Assembly (NCBI GenBank): GCA_902782905.1
Contig: CACZPB010000032.1
Coordinates: 1-16,821 of the forward strand
DNA: 16,821 nucleotides
Origin: an uncultured bacterium
GTDB lineage: Bacteria > Cyanobacteriota > Vampirovibrionia > Gastranaerophilales > Gastranaerophilaceae
Direction: 5' to 3'
Shown: piece after piece, positions 5,019-11,839 of the stretch
Layout: each line of letters begins with the position of its first letter
Numbering within the stretch: position 1 is the first letter of the stretch
Program-made: the position numbers and the translations under genes
The notes under the pieces: model-generated
What the model was told of the DNA's origin: nothing
Seen by the model: the letters and a program-made list of their open reading frames with translations, nothing else
Databases searched by the model: none

Positions 5019-6260
5019 TTATAAAAATTTTTCGGGAATATGCGGAAAAGAGCGCCTTAGTTGTTTCCCCTCAATATCATATTTTTTCCGAGCCTTTTCT
5101 CCAGCTTTGTTTGCCATTTTTTCAATATAGTTATCTCTGTATTCATCAATTTTGCCGCTTTGTTTTAGTTCTTCCGAAAGCGGGGTATAATTTTCTATAG
5201 ACTTGGTGTATCTTCTTGCTTCTCGGACAAGTTTTTCATCACAGAGTTTGCCAAAAGTCTCAAATGCTCCTTCTTCCCAATCTCCTGCAGCATGTCCTGA
5301 TAGTGCCTTCAAAAAATACTGCCAGCCATGTTCAGCTTCGTGTGCGGCTGTGCCAACAAGTCCTGTTTTAGATGCAGGGCGATAATTTATATTGAAATTT
5401 ATTGAACCGTTATTTGGATCAAAATGTGCTGCAAACAGTTTTTCATCTTCATTCTGTGGATAATATTCAGGATTGATTTTAATATCTGCCTTTTTTAAGC
5501 TGCGTTTCTTTACAAAAAATCTTGTAATCGGCTCAATTGCGTCATTAATGTCCATTGCACGAAAATTTAAAAAGCTGTCATCAGAAGGAAATTTTACACC
5601 CTCTGTTTTTTTAGATTTCGGCAAAACCTTTCCTGTGAGAGTATTTACCATATATGATAGTAGTTTTAAGCTCGTTTTTTTATTTTTATCCGTTTTGCGA
5701 GGAAATTCTATAAAAGTGTGAATTTCTTTTGTTGGCGTTTCCATGTCAGTTATTTTTACCTGAGAAAGGATTTTTTCACCGTTTTTGGTTGTTGACAAAT
5801 GGTTTGCAATAACCTTAATTGGTGTCCATAGCGTTGTTTTCGGGGGATGTTCTTCTTTATAGTCTTCTAAAATGTCAAAATATGCCTTTAGCATTCTTTT
5901 TCGAATTTTAAATTCCTTGACTATAGTAGATTTAACACTTTCTCCACTGCCGATTTCGGTCGTCTTATTTTGATAAATTCTGTTTCTCAAATATCCGTCA
6001 CCAAGGTCAAAACAACGCTCAATAATGTTGCCATTTTTATCTCGATATGTGGTTATTCTTTTTGTCTTATCCGGTCGTTTGGCCACACCAATCCAAACAT
6101 CATCAACGGTTTTGGGTACTCTTTGAGACAAGCGGATTGAATCCCCCCTGTATTTTACAAAACTCAGTCCTTTTAGATTTGCCATTATATAAGATCTGTT
6201 TGCCATGACAGTAATAAAACCTATAAAAAAATTTTTTGCGCTTAATAAATTTGAGCGCAT
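5019..6260 (-). CDS. HExxH metallopeptidase-like protein, lineage-specific
   Basis: 413 residues from the ATG at 6260; a TTG at 6272 would add four and overlap the upstream stop (TTGA), so coupled initiation there is possible. I do not recognise the family as a whole. Near the C terminus is TAAHEAEHGWQYF, with the zinc-binding HEAEH at 307-311. Candidate third ligands are the glutamates of EEGAFE (329-334) or E380 in YIEKMA. The order HExxH then Glu suggests a gluzincin-type zinc protease. Residues 1-230 are basic, look domain-like and carry no catalytic motif. The N terminus has only a weak hydrophobic patch (NFFIGFITVMA), so secretion by the Sec route is doubtful. It is co-directional with the 91-aa gene and divergent from a self-cleaving repressor, suggesting damage-induced expression. 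Substrate unknown; an ImmA-like role against a repressor is one speculation. Confidence 0.6.
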   Translation of the reverse strand: MRSNLLSAKNFFIGFITVMANRSYIMANLKGLSFVKYRGDSIRLSQRVPKTVDDVWIGVAKRPDKTKRITTYRDKNGNIIERCFDLGDGYLRNRIYQNKTTEIGSGESVKSTIVKEFKIRKRMLKAYFDILEDYKEEHPPKTTLWTPIKVIANHLSTTKNGEKILSQVKITDMETPTKEIHTFIEFPRKTDKNKKTSLKLLSYMVNTLTGKVLPKSKKTEGVKFPSDDSFLNFRAMDINDAIEPITRFFVKKRSLKKADIKINPEYYPQNEDEKLFAAHFDPNNGSINFNINYRPASKTGLVGTAAHEAEHGWQYFLKALSGHAAGDWEEGAFETFGKLCDEKLVREARRYTKSIENYTPLSEELKQSGKIDEYRDNYIEKMANKAGEKARKKYDIEGKQLRRSFPHIPEKFL

Positions 6261-6268
6261 AATCGAAT

Positions 6269-6544
6269 TCAATTAATAGAATTTATAAGCCATCCGTCAG
6301 AGCGAAAGTGGGCATAGTTATTTTTCCCTCGGTATTTTTCACCCTCAGGACTGGTTTTGAGCCAATTTTCAAGAATATTGACAGCTTGTTCTAAAATTGT
6401 TGCACCATACCTTTTTAGCAATATTGTGTATTGTTTCGGCGTTAGGATAACAAATTCAATATTTGGTAAATTGATTTTCATATCTGTTTCAGGAATAGGT
6501 CTTCCTCCCATTTTCCCGTTTTTCCTGCTTGCTCTTTTATTCAT
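6269..6544 (-). CDS. Small basic protein with a phage replication-protein-like C terminus
   Basis: 91 residues. The N terminus is basic (MNKRASRKNGKMGGR). The body, LTPKQYTILLKRYG (34-47), ATILEQAVNILENWLKT (48-64) and GEKYRGKNNYAHFRSDGWL (68-86), follows the pattern of a short C-terminal domain seen in many phage and plasmid replication or replisome-organiser proteins: a Y..L...YG helix, a long amphipathic helix, then G..Y..HY..I..W. This resemblance is from memory of family patterns and is moderate. The start is well supported by AAGGAGGGG (6549-6557 region) before the ATG. It overlaps the start of the metallopeptidase-like gene by 4 bases if that uses TTG at 6272. Probably part of a phage-derived module ruled by the divergent repressor. 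Confidence 0.6.
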   Translation of the reverse strand: MNKRASRKNGKMGGRPIPETDMKINLPNIEFVILTPKQYTILLKRYGATILEQAVNILENWLKTSPEGEKYRGKNNYAHFRSDGWLINSIN

Positions 6545-6555
6545 ATGGCCCCTCC

Positions 6556-6639
6556 TTATCTTGCACCAAACTCTTTAGTAATTTTGTGCATTTTTCTTTT
6601 TTTTGTTTCACTGCATGATACACCGTACATATATATCAT
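6556..6639 (-). CDS. Possible small leader ORF, 27 aa
   Basis: An ATG at 6639 opens a 27-codon frame ending in TAA at 6556-6558, inside the Shine-Dalgarno region of the 91-aa gene. The peptide is basic in its C-terminal half (ETKKRKMHKITKEFGAR). Upstream, GGGG precedes a three-codon frame (ATG at 6647) whose TGA overlaps this ATG. It lies in the transcribed leader between the promoter at 6744-6772 and the 91-aa gene and could tune its translation. Evidence is only the open frame and its spacing. Confidence 0.3.
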   Translation of the reverse strand: MIYMYGVSCSETKKRKMHKITKEFGAR

Positions 6640-6686
6640 GTGAACATTAATCCCCTTTTTCCCAAATAATAATTAAAAAGTCATGT

Positions 6687-6715
6687 TTGACACAACGCAA
6701 TTAATATGCAATAAT
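6687..6715 (+). promoter_or_regulatory. Rightward promoter of the repressor gene
   Basis: TTGACA (6687-6692), 17 bases, AATAAT (6710-6715) with an extended -10 TGC (6707-6709). This would start transcription near 6722 and give a leader of about 78 bases to the GTG at 6800. A further TATAAT sits at 6756-6761 without a clear -35. Confidence 0.5.
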
Positions 6716-6728
6716 ATCAAATATAAGC

Positions 6729-6772
6729 TGACATCTGTAAACTATTGTAAAACAATATAATACAAATGTCAA
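6729..6772. promoter_or_regulatory. Nested inverted repeats, likely repressor operator
   Basis: TGACAT (6729-6734) is mirrored by ATGTCA (6766-6771), and inside them ATTGT-AAA-ACAAT (6744-6756) forms a second inverted repeat. The inner repeat covers the leftward -10 box and the outer right arm lies on the leftward -35 box. A dimeric repressor bound here would shut the leftward promoter and affect its own. Confidence 0.5.
6744..6772 (-). promoter_or_regulatory. Leftward promoter for the 91-aa / HExxH operon
   Basis: On the minus strand TTGACA (6772-6767), 17 bases, TACAAT (6749-6744). Strong match. The start would be near 6737, leaving a leader of about 190 bases before the ATG at 6544 in which only the 27-codon frame is visible. 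Confidence 0.65.
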
Positions 6773-6799
6773 GCATTGTTTTCCAAATTGGGTGAAATT

Positions 6800-7420
6800 G
6801 TGAAACTTGACGAACTTATTAGTGTAATAACAAATCAAACCGGCTCTGCCGTTAACCAGTCTATGCTTGCTGAAAGTTTGGGTGTTACACGCCAAACAAT
6901 CAGTAACCGTATAAAAAATGAGAGTGAAGTTACGGTTAGCGAGTTAGAGAAGGTTGAACAGTATTTCAATTTTAAACTTTACAGAGTTACGGATGCTCTG
7001 AGTGCGGATGTTATTTATATTGATTATTATACTGATGTTTTTGCAAGCTGCGGAACGGGCAGCATTGTCTTTTCAAGTGAAAAATCTAAACTCCCGATAG
7101 CAGAGAGTATGATTAGCGGATATTCAAAAAGCAAGTTATACTCTATGATTAATGCAACCGGAAACAGCATGTCACCGACAATTGAGCACGGTGACAAATT
7201 GATTGTTGAACATTGGAGCGGTGACCAAATTCAAGATAACAAAATCTATGTATTTTGTTATAATGGTGAGTTTTTTGTAAAAAGATTATCTAAAAATATA
7301 GATGAAATCATTATAAAATCAGATAACCCCGAGTACAGAGTGCGTACAATTGAGAAAAGTGCTTTTGATGATTTAATTCTAGTAGGTAAAATTGTCGGAA
7401 TTATTAAAAATTTGGCTTAA
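6800..7420 (+). CDS. Phage-type self-cleaving repressor (HTH + S24 peptidase, cI/LexA-like)
   Basis: 206 residues from GTG at 6800; a TTG at 6776 would add eight and neither start has a clear Shine-Dalgarno. The N-terminal helix-turn-helix reads QSMLAESLGVTRQTISNRI (about 20-38), followed by a dimer helix. The C-terminal half is a LexA/UmuD-type S24 domain: cleavage region DVFASCGTGS with Cys84-Gly85, nucleophile Ser123 in ATGNSMSPTIEHGDKL, and base Lys161 in FFVKRL. Spacings (Gly to Ser 38, Ser to Lys 38) fit LexA and UmuD. UmuD also cleaves at Cys-Gly, so the site is plausible. The role is to repress until RecA filaments on damaged DNA trigger autocleavage. It is divergent from the 91-aa/HExxH operon across two promoters and an inverted-repeat operator, so it most likely controls that operon and itself. 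The helix-turn-helix is of phage type, so this is not the host LexA. Confidence 0.88.
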   Translation: MKLDELISVITNQTGSAVNQSMLAESLGVTRQTISNRIKNESEVTVSELEKVEQYFNFKLYRVTDALSADVIYIDYYTDVFASCGTGSIVFSSEKSKLPIAESMISGYSKSKLYSMINATGNSMSPTIEHGDKLIVEHWSGDQIQDNKIYVFCYNGEFFVKRLSKNIDEIIIKSDNPEYRVRTIEKSAFDDLILVGKIVGIIKNLA

Positions 7421-7435
7421 ATATCATACAAACAG

Positions 7436-7464
7436 TTGATAACAAATCGGCTTAAATATATGAT
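7436..7464 (+). promoter_or_regulatory. Promoter of the 7501 gene
   Basis: TTGATA (7436-7441), 17 bases, TATGAT (7459-7464), both five of six matches to consensus. The leader carries two GGGGAG sites (7484-7489, 7493-7498) before the ATG at 7501; the nearer leaves only two bases, so the farther one is the likely ribosome site. Confidence 0.6.
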
Positions 7465-7500
7465 AATGTAAGAAAAATAAATTGGGGAGATTGGGGAGCA

Positions 7501-7848
7501 ATGTTCAACAATATCAACGACAATAACAAAGATTTATTATATAACTCGCAATTTAATGCAGGAAATGTTGTTAATATTGCGAATGTCAGGAATGCTTTTC
7601 AGAAAAACGGATATGCAACAAATCCTTATGTAGACAAAACAGAAATTTCTTCTGATGCGATGAAAATGTTTCAGAGAGATTTGGATGTAAAGAAGTTTAC
7701 AAAAATTGCTTCTGAAAATCCTGAGGATATTTCTTATTTGGAAAAAATGCGCGAGCTCTTTGATGACGGCGTTGTAGACGCTTTTGAAGAGGATGTTTTA
7801 AGTGAGCTTGTAACGAATTCTAAATTGTGGGATGACCTGAACGCGTAA
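7501..7848 (+). CDS. Small acidic protein, weakly FlgM-like
   Basis: 115 residues. The N-terminal 44 are Asn-rich and probably disordered (FNNINDNNKDLLYNSQFNAG). Then DKTEISSDAMKMFQRDLDV (45-63) and YLEKMRELFDDGVVDAFEED (79-98) followed by LSELV. The order, a short D-x-x-x-I/LS..A motif then a K..EL...G.V helix-turn and a final helix, recalls the anti-sigma factor FlgM (D.V.LS..A, then I..LR..I..G.Y.VD...IA..LL). The match is weak and the tail ends in WDDLNA rather than as FlgM does. It has its own promoter and is followed 18 bases later by the TPR gene. No flagellar gene is in the window, so I leave it as a hypothetical protein with a testable resemblance. Confidence 0.65.
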   Translation: MFNNINDNNKDLLYNSQFNAGNVVNIANVRNAFQKNGYATNPYVDKTEISSDAMKMFQRDLDVKKFTKIASENPEDISYLEKMRELFDDGVVDAFEEDVLSELVTNSKLWDDLNA

Positions 7849-7860
7849 ATATGCTAAAAT
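7832..7860 (+). promoter_or_regulatory. Promoter of the TPR gene, leaderless
   Basis: ATGACC (7832-7837), 17 bases, TAAAAT (7855-7860) with extended -10 TGC (7852-7854). The ATG starts six bases after the -10, so transcription should begin at the start codon. The -35 lies in the end of the previous gene. Confidence 0.5.
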
Positions 7861-7866
7861 ACAGCT

Positions 7867-8958
7867 ATGGTATCGTCTGATTATTATATAGCTGACAATT
7901 CCGACATGGAAGCCAAAAAACTTGAGGCGGCAAAAAACCACTACAAGACAGGTGACTATGCTGCGGCAATCAAGCTGTATATGAGTCTTATTAACACTAA
8001 CATATCCTATAAATTGTATCACCGTATCGGTAAATGTTATTACAAAATGGGTGATATAAATCAAGCTGAGGAATATTTTAAAAAATCTATAGGCTTAGAA
8101 AAATTCAGCAATCCTTCATATTATTATTTAGGGAATATTTTGTACAAAAAGGAAGATATAAAAGGTGCAATATATAATTGGGCCTGTGCTCTTGTAAATA
8201 AGCCTAATGACGAAAACCTTTGTCTAAATCTTGCGACCTCTTATTTTTCCTGCGGAATGAAGTTCCAATCAGTTTTTTATTATGAAAAATATCTTAAGAA
8301 TGCAAGTTCTAAAGGAGAGTCATATTCTGCAATAAAAGAAAGTCTCGATAAGTGTTCTAAGGTCGGAAACGAGTTTATGCAGAAGGCAAAAATGGCCGTT
8401 TCAAGAATGGATTATAAATCTGCAATTGAATTTTTAAATTTTGCAGTCAAAAATCAACCGACGAGTTTTGACATAAATCACTTTTTGGGCTCTGCGTATT
8501 TAAAAGAAAATGATAATATGCACGCGCTGATTTATTTAAAACAGGCTTACTGCTTGGATAACAAGTCTTTGGATGTTTTGCAAAAGCTTACATCTGCTTA
8601 TATAAACTTGGGTGATTATATTGGTGCGTATGCTTCTATGAGGAGGCTTTTGCCGCTTGTTATTCACAATCAAGGCGAGTATTTAAAGACAATGAAGCTC
8701 ATAAAAGAGCTCGGAAGTTCGTTTGATGACAAGAGCTATATTGGGGCTAAAGAGTGGGGGGACAAATATTTTAGTGAAAATAATTTTCATTTCGCACTTA
8801 TAGAGTATGAAAACTGTTTGATGTTAAACCCCAAAATGCAGAACGAGCTTGAGGAGAGAATGAGTTTGCTTCATTTGCTTGTAAATGGCAGCTCAAATAC
8901 CCTGAATTTTGCAGGCGGCAAGATTTCACAGAAAGAATTTGGGACAGTAAATGTTTAA
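7867..8958 (+). CDS. Tetratricopeptide-repeat (TPR) protein
   Basis: 363 residues made mostly of TPR helical pairs. Clear units include AAKNHYKTGDYAAAIKLY (20-37), HRIGKCYYKMGDINQAEEYF (about 52-71), YYLGNILYKKEDIKGAIYNW (about 82-101), a unit with MAVSRMDYKSAIEFLNFAV, and HFLGSAYLKENDNMHALIYL, then less regular repeats to about 330. The usual small/large residue pattern of the 34-residue motif is visible. No signal peptide or membrane helix, so it is likely a cytoplasmic scaffold. No Shine-Dalgarno is present; instead a -10 box ends six bases before the ATG. It overlaps the following CxxCxxCC gene by 8 bases, so the two are co-translated. Partner unknown. Confidence 0.85.
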   Translation: MVSSDYYIADNSDMEAKKLEAAKNHYKTGDYAAAIKLYMSLINTNISYKLYHRIGKCYYKMGDINQAEEYFKKSIGLEKFSNPSYYYLGNILYKKEDIKGAIYNWACALVNKPNDENLCLNLATSYFSCGMKFQSVFYYEKYLKNASSKGESYSAIKESLDKCSKVGNEFMQKAKMAVSRMDYKSAIEFLNFAVKNQPTSFDINHFLGSAYLKENDNMHALIYLKQAYCLDNKSLDVLQKLTSAYINLGDYIGAYASMRRLLPLVIHNQGEYLKTMKLIKELGSSFDDKSYIGAKEWGDKYFSENNFHFALIEYENCLMLNPKMQNELEERMSLLHLLVNGSSNTLNFAGGKISQKEFGTVNV

Positions 8959-9364
8959 AAAACTTAAAAAGTACTTTTACCTCTATGTTTTAAAACGAAA
9001 GTATTATAGAGTCGGCTCTTGCAACGCTTGCGGAAGGTGCTGTCAAAAAATTTATGTAAAGCACAGAAACATTATTCAAACCGAGGAAGAATTTGAGAAG
9101 CTAAAGACACAGCACGAGTTTTATACTTTTTTAAAAGTTGTTGATAAGGATGAAACGGGGCTTGTTTTTGAGTGTGAAAATTTGGACAAAGAAACAAAGA
9201 AATGCAAAATCCACAAAAGACGCCCCGGAATTTGCAGGAGATATCCGCAGGAAGAATTGTTTGGTATGGGGGGAACTCTCGCGGAGCATTGCGGCTACAA
9301 GCTTGTTCCTATTGAAAGTTTTGAAGAAGTCTTTGACAGAGTTTCAAAGCGGAAGAAAATATAG
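8951..9364 (+). CDS. YkgJ-like CxxCxxCC metal-cluster protein
   Basis: 137 residues, cytoplasmic, basic. The family motif is CNACGRCC (Cys24, 27, 30, 31), with further cysteines in FECENLDKETKKCKIHKRRP and GICRRYP, and a last one in EHCGYK. The family (UPF0153/YkgJ) is thought to bind zinc or an iron-sulfur cluster; the exact role is unknown. RRPGICRRYP is the usual signature in its second half. The start overlaps the TPR gene by 8 bases. Its last 56 bases overlap the end of the convergent HExxH gene, an unusual arrangement. Another frame at 9138-9368 is a shadow. Confidence 0.85.
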   Translation: MFKKLKKYFYLYVLKRKYYRVGSCNACGRCCQKIYVKHRNIIQTEEEFEKLKTQHEFYTFLKVVDKDETGLVFECENLDKETKKCKIHKRRPGICRRYPQEELFGMGGTLAEHCGYKLVPIESFEEVFDRVSKRKKI

Positions 9365-10169
9365 TTAAATCACCTTTGTGCCGTTTATTTTCTAAAGTTT
9401 CTTTTATAAGTGCATTTACAAGTTTAATTTTTTCTGCGAAATGATAATAATCGTTAAGATTTCTGCATTTTTTAAAAGCAGCAAAATTTCTGGTATTTTT
9501 TAAAAGATTCGCAAAATGAAATTCTTGATTATAAGCATTAAGTTCTGTTTGCATGCTGTATTTTATAAAATTTAGAAATGTAAGCTTTTCTTCAAACGGA
9601 ACATCTTTCAGTGCTGTTTTTGTTTTAATTTCTGCGTCTTTTAGTATTTTTTTCTTGTTTCTCAGTCCCCATTCACATGTGTGTTCTGGGTTGTAATATA
9701 ATTCATCATAAATTTTAAAATACGGCTTTTCCCAAATATCTAATTTATTCATTTTTGCCATATTCATAAGGTATTTTGGATTCAGCAAAAAATCAAATAA
9801 GTGTGTTGATTCATGCATGACATAAGGCAAACTTTTTATGTGTATGCTTTTTCTTTTACCTTTTTTTCTTGCTTCTATGCCTAAAATATAATAAGGGTCA
9901 GGCCTGTCATAGTCGAGCATAATATAGCCGCTTTCTCCCGAATTAACGCTCTGTTTAATTGGAACAATTTTTACTTTCTTATTTTCGGGCATGGATGCCT
10001 CATAACGAGACCTAAGCTCAGATAAGAAACAGTGGCTTCTATCCTTGAAAAGCGGTATTATTTCCGAAAAAAGATTTCGGTTGAGCTGTTCGGATACTTT
10101 TACTCTTGAGTAGATAGTTCCCTTTGTGTATTGACTGGATAGCCGTATTGCGGATGTTGGATTTATCAT
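9309..10169 (-). CDS. Second HExxH metallopeptidase-like protein
   Basis: 286 residues, unrecognised family. The motif LPYVMHESTHLFDFLL places a zinc-binding HESTH at 119-123. A downstream acidic residue in QTELNAYNQE (Glu209) is a reasonable third ligand, the same order as in the other HExxH protein of this window. Before the motif is a region with strand-like segments (YIMLDYDRPDPYYILGIEA, 82-100); after it the protein is helical and lysine-rich. No signal peptide is evident. The start ATG at 10169 has no good Shine-Dalgarno but a promoter lies at 10197-10226. Its end overlaps the convergent CxxCxxCC gene by 56 bases. Substrate and location unknown; a host-interaction role is speculation. 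Confidence 0.6.
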   Translation of the reverse strand: MINPTSAIRLSSQYTKGTIYSRVKVSEQLNRNLFSEIIPLFKDRSHCFLSELRSRYEASMPENKKVKIVPIKQSVNSGESGYIMLDYDRPDPYYILGIEARKKGKRKSIHIKSLPYVMHESTHLFDFLLNPKYLMNMAKMNKLDIWEKPYFKIYDELYYNPEHTCEWGLRNKKKILKDAEIKTKTALKDVPFEEKLTFLNFIKYSMQTELNAYNQEFHFANLLKNTRNFAAFKKCRNLNDYYHFAEKIKLVNALIKETLENKRHKGDLTIFSSALKLCQRLLQNFQ

Positions 10170-10196
10170 TTTATATGCACTTATCCCTATAGCCAG

Positions 10197-10226
10197 ATTT
10201 TACACCTAATTGCATATATTGGTCAA
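10197..10226 (-). promoter_or_regulatory. Promoter of the 10169 HExxH gene
   Basis: On the minus strand TTGACC (10226-10221), 18 bases, TAAAAT (10202-10197). It lies in the 84-base gap after fmt, so the gene is probably expressed separately from def-fmt. No terminator hairpin for fmt is visible in the gap. Confidence 0.5.
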
Positions 10227-10253
10227 TACCCGTATTATTTTATATTCATGTTT

Positions 10254-11177
10254 CTATTTCAATCCGTTTGCCCAGTCTCTTGCGAGCATTTCGCCTTTGC
10301 CTTCGGGTTTAACTTTTATGAGGCGCAGAATTCCTGAACCTGTTTTTACATCTATTCCCAGCTTTGATTTTCTGACAAAACTTCCGATTTCTCCTTCAAG
10401 ATTCTCTTCTAAAGGTTCTGTTTCCATAACTTTTATGATTTTGTCTTGATAGATGAAAAATGCTCCGGGGCATTTGTATACGCCGCGAACAAGGTTGTGA
10501 ATATCTTTTGCGGATTTGCTCCAATCAATCCGGCACTCATCTTTTTTTAGTTTGTCGGCAAAACACACTCCATCTTCGCACTGCTTTTCGGGCTTAAGAG
10601 TTCCATCTTTAATTCCCATCAATGTTTTTTCCAAAAGCTCCGGCGAATGTGATGCGCAGATTTCAAAAAGTTCAACGCAGTTCATATTCGGGGTAATGCA
10701 GATTGGCTCTTTCATACAAATATCGCCGCAGTCAAGCCCAAGTTCAGTAATCATTGTACAAATTCCGGTAATCTCGTCTCCGTTCATTATGGCTCTCTGG
10801 ATGGGGTTTGCACCGCGATATTTCGGGAGCAGCGAAACATGAAGATTTATCGTCTCATATTTTGGAATATCTAAAACCTCTTGTGAGAGAATTTGTCCAA
10901 ATGCAAAGGTTACAAAAAAGTCGGGTTTTAGCTCTTTAAGAGCTTCAATAATTTCCGGTTCTTTTCTTATTGATTTTGGTTGAAATACTCGTATATTATG
11001 CTCCAGAGCAAACTTCTTTATCGGACTGGGTGTCAGCTTTTGACCTCTGCCTGAGGGCTTGTCCGGTTGAGTTACAACAGCGAGTAGTTCAAACTTATCA
11101 GAATTATAAAAATGCTCTAAAGAAGGCAGTCCTATATCAGGAGTTCCAAAGTATACTAAGCTAATCTTGTTTGTCAT
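10254..11177 (-). CDS. fmt: Methionyl-tRNA formyltransferase
   Basis: 307 residues from the ATG at 11177; an upstream TTG at 11201 would add eight but lies deeper in def and is unlikely. The enzyme transfers a formyl group from 10-formyltetrahydrofolate to initiator Met-tRNA. Motifs: the start ISLVYFGTPDIGLPSLEHF (5-23), the folate-binding AVVTQPDKPSGRGQKL (33-48), and the catalytic N-x-H in ETINLHVSLLPKYRGANP (Asn111, His113) with Asp149 in LGLDCGDI. These match Asn106/His108/Asp144 of the E. coli enzyme. The C-terminal oligonucleotide-binding domain (about 205-300) follows. It overlaps def by 17 bases, the classic def-fmt operon linking formylation to later deformylation of nascent proteins. 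Confidence 0.97.
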   Translation of the reverse strand: MTNKISLVYFGTPDIGLPSLEHFYNSDKFELLAVVTQPDKPSGRGQKLTPSPIKKFALEHNIRVFQPKSIRKEPEIIEALKELKPDFFVTFAFGQILSQEVLDIPKYETINLHVSLLPKYRGANPIQRAIMNGDEITGICTMITELGLDCGDICMKEPICITPNMNCVELFEICASHSPELLEKTLMGIKDGTLKPEKQCEDGVCFADKLKKDECRIDWSKSAKDIHNLVRGVYKCPGAFFIYQDKIIKVMETEPLEENLEGEIGSFVRKSKLGIDVKTGSGILRLIKVKPEGKGEMLARDWANGLK

Positions 11178-11763
11178 CTTTTTGATTAACCTTTTCTTCA
11201 AGAAGCTTCTTTATTTCAGGCTCCAAGTCGGGTTCGTCTAAAATTTTATCGACCTGAATTGGCGGAAGGTTATGTTTTTCAAGCTCAGCTTCTGCCTCAA
11301 ACCTGTTTATAACGTGGTCAATAAAAAGAACCCCGTTAAGGTGGTCAAATTCGTGCTGAATACAGCGAGCCAAAAGTGTTCCGTCCTTTGCCTCAAGAAC
11401 AAATGAGCGTCCGTTTCTGTCCATAGCTTTTACCATTACGTTTGCATATCTTTTTACGTCAGTGAACGCTTCAGGAAAGCTCAAACACCCTTCGTGACTT
11501 ATTACAGCACCGGATTTTTTTATTATCTTAGGATTGATAAAAACTATCGGGTTCAGTGGCTCTTTATCTGTAGAAACATCTATTACAAAAACTCTATAGT
11601 TTTCTCCGATCTGCGGTGCTGCAAGTCCTACGCCATTTTGGACATACATTGTGTCCAAAAGGTCATCTACTAAAACTTTAATTTTTTGCGAAACTTTGTG
11701 TACCTCTTTTGAAGGTTCTCTAAGTGACGGTTCGCCATATTTAACAACTTTTCTAATTGACAT
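11161..11763 (-). CDS. def: Peptide deformylase
   Basis: 200 residues from the ATG at 11763, chosen because AGGAGATAGAT lies directly before it; the frame is open to 11811. The enzyme is a metal-dependent (iron or zinc) hydrolase that removes the formyl group from the N-terminal Met of new proteins at the ribosome. All three family motifs are intact: GVGLAAPQ (44-51), EGCLS (91-95, metal-binding Cys93) and QHEFDH (136-141, metal-binding histidines and catalytic Glu). The C-terminal tail from about 160 is long and acidic/lysine-rich (LDEPDLEPEIKKLLEEK). It precedes and overlaps fmt. It is divergent from a secreted-protein gene across a 76-base spacer that should hold both promoters. Confidence 0.97.
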   Translation of the reverse strand: MSIRKVVKYGEPSLREPSKEVHKVSQKIKVLVDDLLDTMYVQNGVGLAAPQIGENYRVFVIDVSTDKEPLNPIVFINPKIIKKSGAVISHEGCLSFPEAFTDVKRYANVMVKAMDRNGRSFVLEAKDGTLLARCIQHEFDHLNGVLFIDHVINRFEAEAELEKHNLPPIQVDKILDEPDLEPEIKKLLEEKVNQKDDKQD

Positions 11764-11839
11764 ATCTATCTCCTGACTATATATTAACATGAAAATGAAC
11801 TTTATTACCAAACATGTCGTTTTATTTTCAGGAGTGTCT

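Noticed and set aside
1888..7420. Complete integrative element starting at tRNA-Gly
   Set aside because: No integrase, no second att copy beyond 1837 in the window, and no conjugation or phage structural genes.
7414..7459. Direct repeat GGCTTAAATAT (7414-7424 and 7449-7459)
   Set aside because: The first copy overlaps the repressor's stop codon and the second the promoter; short, A/T-rich and likely chance.
9138..9368. Second frame inside the CxxCxxCC gene
   Set aside because: Shadow frame; the other frame carries the conserved cysteines and has a coupled start.
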